NCBI RefSeq assembly: GCF_000004075.3
Contig: NC_026661.2
Span: 3,410,001-3,474,000, forward strand
Direction: 5' to 3'
Length of the DNA stretch: 64,000 nucleotides
From: Cucumis sativus
Lineage: Eukaryota; Streptophyta; Magnoliopsida; Cucurbitales; Cucurbitaceae
The notes below the pieces were generated by a model. That model was given only the letters and a program-made list of their open reading frames with translations, was not told the DNA's origin and did no database searches. Both the position numbers and the translations under genes were made by a program. Below are positions 54,961 to 64,000 of this stretch, piece after piece; positions within the stretch are counted from its first letter, which is position 1, and the number at the start of each line of letters is the position of its first letter.

Positions 54961-56060
54961 CGTTTATCTTATAGGTACTTCTAAAATACCAATTTAAAAC
55001 ATTAAATAAATGTTAACAACTAAATAAATATATTAAACTCAATATTATAATTCTACTTTGTTCAATTTACTAGAGATCGTTATTAATAAAAATAAAAATA
55101 TCTTATTTATGATATTTCACCCTTTTTGATCTAACCATCAATTGCGTTAGTATATATTTAATCGATTTTAATTTGGATAATAACATTTGTACTTAAAAAG
55201 AATAATTTTTTATTATTTATTCTTTTAGCATCAATAACATGTGGAAAGTCGCTATCAAACCACTATTTCAACAATAATAATAAAAAAAAATCGATACTAA
55301 TTAATTTAAGAACATATTCGTTAATATATATATTTTTCCTTATGAACAATAGGAATAGGAGATGACGATAATATAGAATTATATAATTAATTGAAGGAAA
55401 GAAATGAAAGTAAGACATAATAAGATTGTTATCGTTAAGTTCTAAGCACGTCTGGGGGAGAGTGGGGATGTGTAGGCGTACAGGTGGAGGTAAAGGTAAA
55501 TAATGGTGAGCGTGAATGGAAAAGGGAGGGTTTGGGGTTTGGGGTTTGGGGTTTGATGGTACAAAAGATAATAAGGGCGTGGAAGGCGCGTGTCCTTGTG
55601 GGAAACGTTGCCAGCTTCTGCTGATTCAGACTCCGGCTGGCTGAATCTTATCCATTTTTTCATTATTGGCTGTCAATTTTAAACACACACACACATACAC
55701 ACACTCTCCTCTTTTCTTTTTTTAAGTTTTACCCAAACCTTTCCTCCTTTCTCCTTCCCACGTGCCAATCCCTTCTTCTCATTGGCCTTATTACCCACAC
55801 TTTATCACCCACTGGTTAACTTATCAAACCTCCTCGTTAATTTCACGCTATATTTGAACTTTGAAGATTATTATTATTATTATTGTTGTTGTTGTTATTA
55901 TTATTATTATTATTTACATTTTTTTTTGTTGTTGTTGTTGTTTGATTTAACGTTCCGTAGAAAAAGATTGATTATATGTATCGTGAGTCCAACCAACGCC
56001 ACATTTTGCTCCTGGATCATACATTCAAGAAGTTTGAGAGGGTCATTGCTTCTAATATTT
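54960..56060. other. Intergenic region and TPS upstream region
   Basis: No gene. From about 55,440 onward this is probably TPS promoter. It holds a G-rich quadruplex-like tract (55,524-55,552), a CACGTG G-box (near 55,759) in a GC-richer patch, (AC)n near 55,684, and TTA/TTG triplet repeats at 55,866-55,940. Confidence 0.5.
55524..55552 (+). promoter_or_regulatory. GGGGTTT repeat with G-quadruplex potential
   Basis: Five G runs (3, 3, 4, 4 and 4 G) are separated by loops of 1-3 bases (A, TTT), repeating GGGGTTT. This meets the usual G3+N1-7 quadruplex rule. It lies about 1.3 kb before the TPS start codon and several hundred bases before its likely transcription start. Confidence 0.7.
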
Positions 56061-56357
56061 AACCCCTTTTCACAATCCATTTTCAGAAAAAGAAAGAAAA
56101 AAAAAAAGAAGAAGAAGAAGAAGAAGAAGGAAAAAAGGGATCCAAATTATCGATTAGCTTAGAGGGAAGGAGGAAGGACGAAGGAGGAAGGAGGAAGGGT
56201 CAGCTTCGAATCTTTGAATTGGAACAAATTCTTCTTGCGCTCTGAAGAAATACGAATTTTGCAGCATTTTTTATTTTTTTTATTTTTTCGTTAAGGATTT
56301 TGGGTTCATTCTTCTTGTTGTTACCGTTCGGGATCTGGTCGTTCTTCAGACTTATCG

Positions 56358-56857
56358 GGTACGCGTCTAATTTCATTGGTTTAGATTTGTTTCTTTGTCT
56401 TCTCGATTGCCATTTTGATCCTTCTTTCTTTCTTTCTTTCAATGTTCTTGTTCACATGTCGGTTTCGATTAAAGAATGGATCTAATTCCGTAATTTTGGG
56501 AATGAGGGCATTGGTTGCTGTTGCTTTCTTTTTTGTTGAGAAGGTTGGATTCTGCTATGGATTAAAGAGAATCTTTGAGGTTTTAGGATAGATAGGATTA
56601 GAATAATAGGAAAGATTATATGTACATTGGATAGGAATCGGTTTCTCTTCGTGTTTCTCTTAAACAAGGTCCTTTTCTGTTTTAAAAAACTGGCTTAATT
56701 ACTTGTTTGGGGGATAAATTGCTATTTTATTAACCCTTCGCATATTCGTTATGCTGTATTTTGTAACTTTATTGCGTTTCCGAACGTTTAGGGTTTTGAT
56801 TGTTCTTGTTAGGCGCTGCGCTTGTTGAGTTGTTCCAATTTGCTTCTGTGATTGTAG
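56358..56857 (+). promoter_or_regulatory. 5'UTR intron of the TPS gene
   Basis: A donor (ATCGG|GTACGC, intron from 56359) and an acceptor (GTGATTGTAG, ending at 56857) bound a ~499-bp T-rich intron that ends 36 bp before the start codon. The exon before it (about 56,060-56,358) is purine-rich with (AAG)n and GGAAGG repeats. Such leader introns often raise expression in plants; that role here is an inference. Confidence 0.6.
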
Positions 56858-56893
56858 ATTAGGGTGTTCATCTGGCGAACAAAGAAGAGAAAC

Positions 56894-59800
56894 ATGATTT
56901 CTAGATCTTACACAAATCTTTTAGATTTGGCTTCTGGAAATTTTCCAGCAATGGAAGTGAAAAAGAAGCGATTTCCGCGGGTCATGACTGTTCCGGGTAA
57001 TGTAGCTGAGCTTGATGATGATCAAGCCTACAGTGTCACGTCTGAAAACCCGTCCTCAATTTCGTCAGATCGGATGATAATTGTAGCAAACCAGCTTCCT
57101 TTAAGAGCAAAACGAAGGGAGGATGATAATTCATGGAGTTTCAGTTGGAATGAAGATTCGTTGCTTTTGCAGCTTAAAGATGGCTTACCAGAAGATATGG
57201 AGATTCTCTACGTTGGTTCGTTGAAAGTCGATATCCAACCAGAAGAACAAGATGAGGTCTCCCAGATTTTGTTGGAGAAATTTAGGTGTATTCCTGCATT
57301 TTTGCCTCCTCATATATTGGAAAATTTTTATGATGGCTTCTGCAAGAGGCATTTGTGGCCTCTTTTTCATTATATGTTGCCATACTCTGCTGATCAGAAG
57401 GGTCGATTCGATCGCTCCATGTGGGAAGCTTATGTATCAGCAAATAAGTTATTTTTCCAGAAAGTAGTCGAGGTCATCAACCCAGATGATGACTATATCT
57501 GGATCCATGATTACCATTTGATGGTATTACCCACTTTCTTGAGGAGGCGTTTTAACAGAGTTAAAATGGGATTTTTCCTTCATAGTCCATTTCCTTCATC
57601 TGAGATCTACCGTACCCTTCCTGTCAGAGAAGAGATTCTCAAGGCATTACTTAACTCTGATATCATTGGATTCCACACTTTCGATTATGCTCGTCATTTC
57701 CTTTCTTGTTGCAGCCGAATGTTGGGTTTGGAATACCAGTCAAAAAGGGGATATCTTGGATTGGAATACTATGGCAGAACGATTGGGATAAAAATAATGC
57801 CTGTTGGTATTCATATGAGTCGGATTGAATCGGTGATGAAACTGGCAGATGAGGATGCCAAGACTAGGGAACTCACGCAGCAATTTGCAGGGAAGACGGT
57901 GTTGCTTGGTGTTGATGATTTGGACATTTTCAAAGGTATCAACTTGAAATTGTTAGCTATGGAACAGGTACTAAAGCAACATCCAAAGTGGCAAGGGAAG
58001 GCTGTACTGATCCAAATTGTAAATCCTGCCAGAGGTAAGGGAAGAGATTTACAAGAAATAGAAGATGAAATAAAAGAAAGCTGTAGAAGGATCAACAAGG
58101 AGTATGGGCATCCTGGTTATGAGCCAATAGTACTTCTCGACAGGCATGTGCCGATCACTGAAAGGGTTGCTTATTATAGCATTGCTGAGTGTGTAGCTGT
58201 AACTGCTGTTAGAGATGGTATGAACCTAACTCCTTATGAGTACGTTGTATGTAGACAGGGAATATCCACCTCCCAAAAATGTTTGAACTTCAGTGGACCA
58301 AAAAAGAGCATGCTCGTCATATCTGAATTTATTGGGTGCTCTCCATCACTAAGTGGAGCATTTCGTGTTAATCCATGGAATGTGGAAAAGACAGCAGAGG
58401 CTCTGAATGAAGCAATCTCAATGGCTGATTCAGAGAAGCAGCTGCGACATGAGAAGCATTATCGTTACGTTGCCACACACGATGTCGCTTATTGGTCTCG
58501 TAGTTTCTTGCAAGATATGGAGAGAACTTGCTCAGATCATTTCAGGAGAAGATGTTGGGGAATAGGTTTTAGTTTTGGATTCAGGGTTGTAGCTCTTGAT
58601 CCCAATTTCAGAAAACTGTCAGTAGATGCCATTGTATCATCTTACAGTAGGGCCGAAAGTCGGGCCATTCTCTTGGACTATGATGGCACTGTGATGCCCC
58701 AAAACTCCATAAATAAGTCACCTAGTGCGCAGGTTATCTCTATCCTTAATACGCTTTGTGCAGATGCAAAAAACGTGGTCTTCATTGTGAGTGGACGAGG
58801 GAGGGACAGCTTAAGCAAGTGGTTTCGTCCATGCAAGAAGCTTGGAATTGCAGCAGAACATGGATATTTTTTGAGGTTTGCTTCTACGATCTCTCTCAAT
58901 CCTCTCCTTGACGTTAGTGGTGGGATATAGGTGTTTTCATTGAGAATTGCACAGTAACTATAGCTAGTTGTATCCATTTTGTGAAAATTATCTAAAGCAT
59001 AAATACTTGTTTTACATCATCTCAGTTGGAGCATATATTCTTTCTAATAGCGATTGTTTGGATTTCTACCAAAGGAAACAATGATTAATAATTTTTAACC
59101 CCTGGATACCACACTGCTATTGATCTAGCCTAGATTGTTGGAGATTCTGAACCATTTTTAAAGCCCTAGTTACTTGCTGCAAAGTTTTTCATTTTTGGTC
59201 ATATTCCTAAATTCTTTTCTTCTATTCTAATTCTTTCGTCATCTCTGTTCAAAATGGCCAGGCAGTCACAAAACGAAGAGTGGAAGATCTGCGGCCAAAG
59301 TTCTGATTTTGGATGGATGCACATTGCCGAGCCTGTTATGAAATTATATACCGAGGCTACAGATGGTTCTTCTATTGAAAGAAAGGAAAGTGCTTTGGTT
59401 TGGCAGTATAGAGATGCGGATCCTGGTTTCGGATCATCCCAGGCAAAGGAGATGTTGGATCATTTAGAAAGTGTTTTGGCAAACGAACCTGTTGCAGTCA
59501 AAAGCGGCCAATTTATCGTAGAAGTGAAACCACAGGTGTGTTGTTATTCATTTATCCACCTCCTGCAGAAGAAGATATATGAATGATAATCTTGATAAAG
59601 CATGTACAAAACCTTAAGCTTTTCTATGATGGAAATTCACTTAATATTTCATTATTTGTCATGCTGTGCAACATTTTCTGTGCCCTTAGACATACTTTCT
59701 TCGAATATGTTATAGTCGAACTGATTTTAGATGCTCTGATCTCTGTAATTGCTCCAGGGGGTTACCAAAGGCCTTGTGGCTGAAAAGATCTTTTCATCAA

Positions 59801-60072
59801 TGGCAGAGGATGGAAAGCTTGCTGACTTTGTGTTGTGTATCGGTGACGACAGATCTGATGAGGACATGTTTGAAATAATTGGTAATGCATTGTCCAGTAA
59901 CATTCTTTCTCCAACAACGTCGGTTTTTGCCTGCACTGTTGGACAAAAACCAAGCAAAGCCAAATATTATTTAGATGACACAGCCGAAGTAATAAGCATG
60001 CTTGAGTACCTGGCTGAAGCTTCTAGTCCATTACCATCCTCTGATGATGAAGAAGGTGAAAATGCTTCTTGA
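56894..60072 (+). CDS. Class II trehalose-6-phosphate synthase/phosphatase-like protein (856 aa, TPS8-10 type)
   Basis: Exons are 56894-58875, 59262-59535 and 59758-60072, joined in phases 2 and 0. Three coding exons is the usual plant class II layout. The start is Met in MISRSYTNLLDLASGNF, the normal N-terminus of the TPS8-10 group. A glycosyltransferase-20 domain spans about 60-545. A HAD-type trehalose-phosphatase domain follows, with the catalytic DYDGT (Asp595, Asp597), the SGRGRDSLSKWF region and GDDRSDEDMF (from Gly781) all intact. In the GT20 domain two arginines needed for UDP-glucose/G6P binding in active synthases are replaced: Gln67 in IVANQLPL and Asp342 in GVDDLDIFKG (Lys347 is kept). 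Class II TPS proteins generally lack synthase activity and are thought to act in sugar signalling with SnRK1. The C-terminus is acidic (SSDDEEGENAS). The role is inferred from family knowledge. Confidence 0.95.
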
Positions 60073-61022
60073 AAGTTGAAACAAAATCCCCATGTCACTG
60101 CTTTTCGGGACATGAAGATCAAAGATCAAGTGGGAAATTTTGTACGAGAAGCTAGCTGGGTGATGAATTTGAATACATATCTCTTTACTTTCTATAGTTT
60201 CATTTTCCTTTCAGCTTTTCATGCTAGTTTTTAACTAGAAAAAGAAAGAAAATCATTGACCCTGGGTTTCAAATCGACAAGCTTTTTGAAGACGGTGCAC
60301 GAGTTCAACTATTGAAAGAAGCAAAACTGAATGAATGAATATCAGCCTCAGGTTTTGAACTTGAACTGCTGGAAGGGAAGAAACTCGTTGGATTGGAATG
60401 GCTCTGTTGACTGTACTGACATTGGAAAAATATAATGTGGATAGTTAAATGAGAGAATAAGTAGCTAATTTAGCTGCGATGTTATGGTAGGATAGAGATT
60501 AATATGAAGAGGCTGAGCTCGCTCAATGCTCCGCTTATTTGAGAGGTTTTCTAATATGAATCCATATAATTTCATTTTGTACATGTATTTGCTTCTTCCT
60601 TTTATTTGCTGTTTACACTTATTCTTACGTTCATTTTCTAATGTAAAACCTTTTCTTCTGCTACAAAAATAACACTCCAATTTGCTTTGTTCATTACTAG
60701 ATACTATAACTGATGATAGTCACAGAAAAGAAAAAAGAAAATGTCTCTCTTTTCTTTATATGGAATTAAAAAAAAAAAGTCTCAGGTTCTTCTTACTATT
60801 ATTATATTGTAAGCTGAATGGTAAAAAGAATTGTATTGTTTCGAATCCTTTTGAAACACTGTATAAATGAATGTTATTAATTAAATCAAACCTTAGGCTT
60901 ACATATGGAAAGGAGACCATAAATGAACATAGCTTCGGGTATTCGACATGCAGCGTCTCCTATAATGTTAGAGATTCAAATTCTCATATATTCCTATTCG
61001 TTTCAAAGAAGAAAAAAAATTC
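60073..61022. other. Shared 3' region between TPS and the PPR gene
   Basis: The two genes end toward each other. The TPS 3'UTR probably runs to about 60,600-60,640. A tRNA-like patch at about 60,920-60,985 (ATAGCTTCGGGTATTCGACAT, then TTAGAGATTCAAATTCTC) looks like a decayed SINE head. No gene is seen. Confidence 0.5.
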
Positions 61023-63026
61023 CTACCAATAATTACCACAAGAACATTCACCGTCCTTGAAATGGTGAAATCTACTTGCATCTCTTACAATAATCTCTCT
61101 ATTTCTAATCCTTGATATGCACTTAATGGCATTATGACAGTCATCGCAGACTCGCAAGTTCTTCATCACTCTTATTGGGACATTCTCTGAAGTATTCATC
61201 AGTGCAAAAGCAATTGCGAACTTCTCACTGTGATGTGCCAAATTGTATTCTTTTTCTTCATTGTCCATGTCGTGCAAAACCGAGCCTAATTCCGGCACGT
61301 AACCATGTTGTTTCAGTTCGGACATTAGTTCTTTCAAATACAAATCGATCTCAAAGTATTGTGGGTGAGATTTGTCCCCCATGCTAAATTGGTGAACCAA
61401 ATTTTTGAGTTCTAACCAACTAATGCCTGGTTCCTTCCTGACGCTCCTGTCTCTCATTGCTTTCCTAATCTGGGAAACGTTGAGCCAATTTCTAGCAGAA
61501 GCATGGATGTTTGAAAGCAGCACATAGGAAGCAGCATCTAGAGGATCAAGCTTTATAATTTCTTCAGAAATTCGTTCGGCCATTTCTGCTTCCTTGTGGA
61601 GTTTGCAGGCTGCTAATAAAGTTTTCCAAATAATGCCATCTGGTTGTACAGGCATTGATCTTATCATACCCTCTGCTTCCTCCAACCGGCCAGCCCGACC
61701 AAGCAGATCAACCACACATGTGTAGTGTTCAATTCTAGGCTTGAGTTTATATTTCTTCACCATCAAATCAAAATACTCAGTTCCTTTCTCCTTCAATCCA
61801 GAGTGACTACAAGCATAAAGCAGACTCAAGAAGGTCACTTCATTTGCCTCCATTTTCAAATCTTCCATTTGGTGAAACAGCTCCAGAGCTTCCTCTCCTC
61901 TCCCATGGAATCCATAAGCGGCAATCATAGAACTCCATAACACGACATCAAAATTTTCACGATCCACAAAGGCTTTTATAGAGTCCTCGAGACACCCAGA
62001 TCGTGAATACATGCTAATCAATGAACTGACAACGGCTAAAACTGAACTAGCTCCGGCTTTGATCACTTCAGCATGGATTTGCTGGCCTTGTCCTAAAGTC
62101 GCCAGCTCCGAACATGCACTTAATACACTCACAAATGTTATTTTATCCGGTCGAAAGCCTGCCATTTTCATCATATTATACTGGTTCAAAACTTCTTCTG
62201 GACACCCATTTTGAGCTTTTCCAGCAATAAGAGTATTCCAAGCAACTACAGTACGAATTGGCATTGATTTAATTAACTTCTCTCCATCAGATAAACTACC
62301 GGACTTTATATACATATGAGCTAGAGAGCTGCCCACTACCGAACTCAGTTCAAATCCACATTTCAAGAGACAAGCATGAACCTCTTGACCTGCAAGTAAA
62401 GATCTTAAACCAGCACAACCTCTAAGTACACTGCCTAGTGTAAACTCATCAGGCAAAAAACCCAATCCATACATTTCTTTAAACAAACTTAAAGCTTGTT
62501 TGTTAAATTCAAACTGGGTCAGACCTGCTATCATCGCATTCCACGTGGCAATGTTTCTTTCAGACATTTCATCAAACAACTTTTGGGCGCTTTCCAAATC
62601 CCCAAGCTGCAAGTACCCATTGATCAAAATGTTAAACGACATTACATTTCTTCGTGGCATGTTACTAAACAGCACCAAAGAAGACTTAAACTGTCCTAAT
62701 TTGGAGTAAAAGTTTAAAAGATGATTGGAAATGAACTTGTCTTTGGAACCCCCAGATGTAATTATCAAAGAATGGACCTGTTTTCCTCCAAAAAGCGAGC
62801 CTAGTTTTATGCATGATTGAAGAAGATGAGAAAACAGAGATGGGTCTGACCATATCTCGGATGTGAAGGTGTCATAGGCTTGTTTTATGCGTCCGTCATT
62901 GCAGAGGCTGGTAAATTCTTGTAAAGAAGCAGAAGAAGAAATCTTCATGGAAAGCGATCGCACAGTAAATGAATAAAGGGGGTTCAAGAAGGCATTGAAA
63001 CTGCGACTGGGCTTGCGGTTGCCCAT
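61023..63026 (-). CDS. PPR protein, PLS class with E and DYW domains (667 aa; At2g41080-like)
   Basis: This is a single-exon pentatricopeptide protein, probably imported into mitochondria or plastids to direct C-to-U RNA editing. Residues 1-45 are basic and Ser-rich, like a transit peptide. P/L/S repeats run from about 60 to 500 (for example NVMSFNILINGY, NIATWNAMIAGL, VVAWNTLIAG, DVVLWSSMIAAYGFHGRG). An E/E+ region follows (EPGISWLELKNLVHQF). The DYW deaminase domain is at about 575-667 with HSE (His599, Glu601) and CDDC (Cys627, Cys630) for zinc and catalysis, then HHFKDGECSC. The last three residues are NYW, not DYW. Repeat wording matches Arabidopsis At2g41080 closely, so orthology is likely. 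The start could instead be Met27. The frame is intact. Confidence 0.93.
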   Translation of the reverse strand: MGNRKPSRSFNAFLNPLYSFTVRSLSMKISSSASLQEFTSLCNDGRIKQAYDTFTSEIWSDPSLFSHLLQSCIKLGSLFGGKQVHSLIITSGGSKDKFISNHLLNFYSKLGQFKSSLVLFSNMPRRNVMSFNILINGYLQLGDLESAQKLFDEMSERNIATWNAMIAGLTQFEFNKQALSLFKEMYGLGFLPDEFTLGSVLRGCAGLRSLLAGQEVHACLLKCGFELSSVVGSSLAHMYIKSGSLSDGEKLIKSMPIRTVVAWNTLIAGKAQNGCPEEVLNQYNMMKMAGFRPDKITFVSVLSACSELATLGQGQQIHAEVIKAGASSVLAVVSSLISMYSRSGCLEDSIKAFVDRENFDVVLWSSMIAAYGFHGRGEEALELFHQMEDLKMEANEVTFLSLLYACSHSGLKEKGTEYFDLMVKKYKLKPRIEHYTCVVDLLGRAGRLEEAEGMIRSMPVQPDGIIWKTLLAACKLHKEAEMAERISEEIIKLDPLDAASYVLLSNIHASARNWLNVSQIRKAMRDRSVRKEPGISWLELKNLVHQFSMGDKSHPQYFEIDLYLKELMSELKQHGYVPELGSVLHDMDNEEKEYNLAHHSEKFAIAFALMNTSENVPIRVMKNLRVCDDCHNAIKCISRIRNREIIVRDASRFHHFKDGECSCGNYW

Positions 63027-63099
63027 GCTTCGCCTTTTGTCTATGCTCGCTTGTGGTAATGGTAATGCTAAAAACGGAAAACGAAGTCATAACTCTTTA

Positions 63100-64000
63100 C
63101 TGATTTTCATTTCTTAAGAGATAGTGTGTAAGATTGATTCGTAAATTTTCTTATAGATTTAGCTTTTGGAAAGGAATGCTTTTTTTTTATTTTTTCTTCT
63201 TTTTTTTTTTATTTTTTTCATTTATATGTTTAATATTTCTTAATTTACTTTTTTCGTATATTTGTTTAGTAGTTCTTAATTTCTTTGGTTTTTTTCTTTC
63301 TTTATTTTTTTTCATATTTATATGTTTAATTTAATTTTAATGTTTTTCAATTTAGATTTACGTATTTTTTAAATTTCATATTTCATATTTAATTTTAAAT
63401 TTTCTTTTATATTTAGTTATACTGATTTTTTTGTTTCTTTTTAATATATTTTGAAATTTTCTCTATATTTTAATGAATTCTATATACTTTTTATTTTCTA
63501 CATTACTTAAGTTGAAAAAAATTAAGCGAAAATGTTTAGAAAAATATCACAAAACCAGGAACAATAAATCATTATCAAACAAGTATTTTTTTTTTTTGTT
63601 CTCTTAAGCCTCATTTCATAAGTTTGATGGAAATGGTGAAGCCAAGGTTTTGAGGTAAGCAATTTGATTTGCTAGTCCTCTGCTTCTTTCGACATTACAT
63701 GATTGTGAGCACTCATTTTGTCATCATGGGTTCGACCGTCTTGGTATGCAATTCTTTGGATTGAGTCGAAATTGTAAACTTGGTTTACAATCCATACCAA
63801 ATTATTTAGAAAACCATAAGAAATAATATGGTTGTTCTCGATATATCTAACGCAAGATTGACCACCAACATTTTAATATTTTAGTGAAATTTCAGTGGTC
63901 AATCTCACTTGAAAAGAGATGTTTAGATGATTACGTTATTTCGAACAATTTTCCAACTAAATTATTATCACAAAAATTAAGACCAAACTGACTATTTGAG
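63100..64000. other. Right flank, T-rich, no gene
   Basis: The PPR promoter probably lies in the first few hundred bases. The rest is T-rich simple sequence (63,180-63,600) and AT-rich DNA. No supported gene reaches the window end. Confidence 0.6.

Noticed and set aside
55442..55663. 73-codon minus-strand frame across the GGGGTTT tract
   Set aside because: The Pro/Asn-rich peptide is the translation of the simple repeat. It lies in the probable TPS promoter with no gene context.
56864..56893. Ten extra residues before the TPS Met (non-ATG start)
   Set aside because: They begin with GTG just after the 5'UTR intron acceptor. The Met at 56894 matches the family N-terminus.

Overview
This is a window of AT-rich plant nuclear DNA from a eudicot. 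The evidence is spliced genes with GT-AG introns, a class III peroxidase, a WRKY factor, a MAX2 F-box protein, a class II trehalose-phosphate synthase, a DYW-type PPR protein and a plant-type U4 snRNA gene with its USE/TATA promoter. Repeat remnants and composition would fit a cucurbit such as Cucumis, but the sequence alone does not prove this.

Layout: 1.4-4.3 kb, minus-strand DUF688 gene (two coding exons plus a likely 5'UTR intron). 4.4-10.9 kb, intergenic, with a retroelement-like remnant (7.85-8.49 kb) and a decayed ~38-bp minisatellite (9.39-10.6 kb). 10.95-13.4 kb, an unresolved plus-strand transcription unit with a 10-nt first coding exon, convergent with the intronless MAX2 gene (13.72-15.87 kb, minus). 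16-31.3 kb, a gene-poor block with transposon-like remnants, a TA microsatellite, a perfect palindrome and one GC-rich island. 31.55-33.36 kb, secreted peroxidase. 35.2-35.65 kb, a coding-like fragment. 36.1-36.8 kb, DUF1685 protein. 36.9-46.4 kb, gene-poor. 46.4-48.6 kb, group IIe WRKY. 50.1-53.1 kb, Rab11/RABA GTPase (minus) with a 2.3-kb intron holding a tRNA/SINE-like patch. 54.4-54.66 kb, U4 snRNA gene. 56-60.1 kb, class II TPS with a long 5'UTR intron. 61.0-63.0 kb, PPR-DYW gene (minus), tail-to-tail with TPS.

Plant genes are transcribed singly and these show no operon-like link. Several are regulatory: MAX2 (strigolactone/karrikin signalling), WRKY (transcription), the class II TPS (probably a sugar-signalling protein), RABA (secretory traffic), the PPR protein (organelle RNA editing) and U4 (splicing). 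I found no evidence for a novel multi-gene system. The most useful non-obvious items are the U4 gene, the unresolved short-protein locus at 11-13.4 kb, the 38-bp decayed array, and the lost catalytic arginines in the TPS glucosyltransferase domain.
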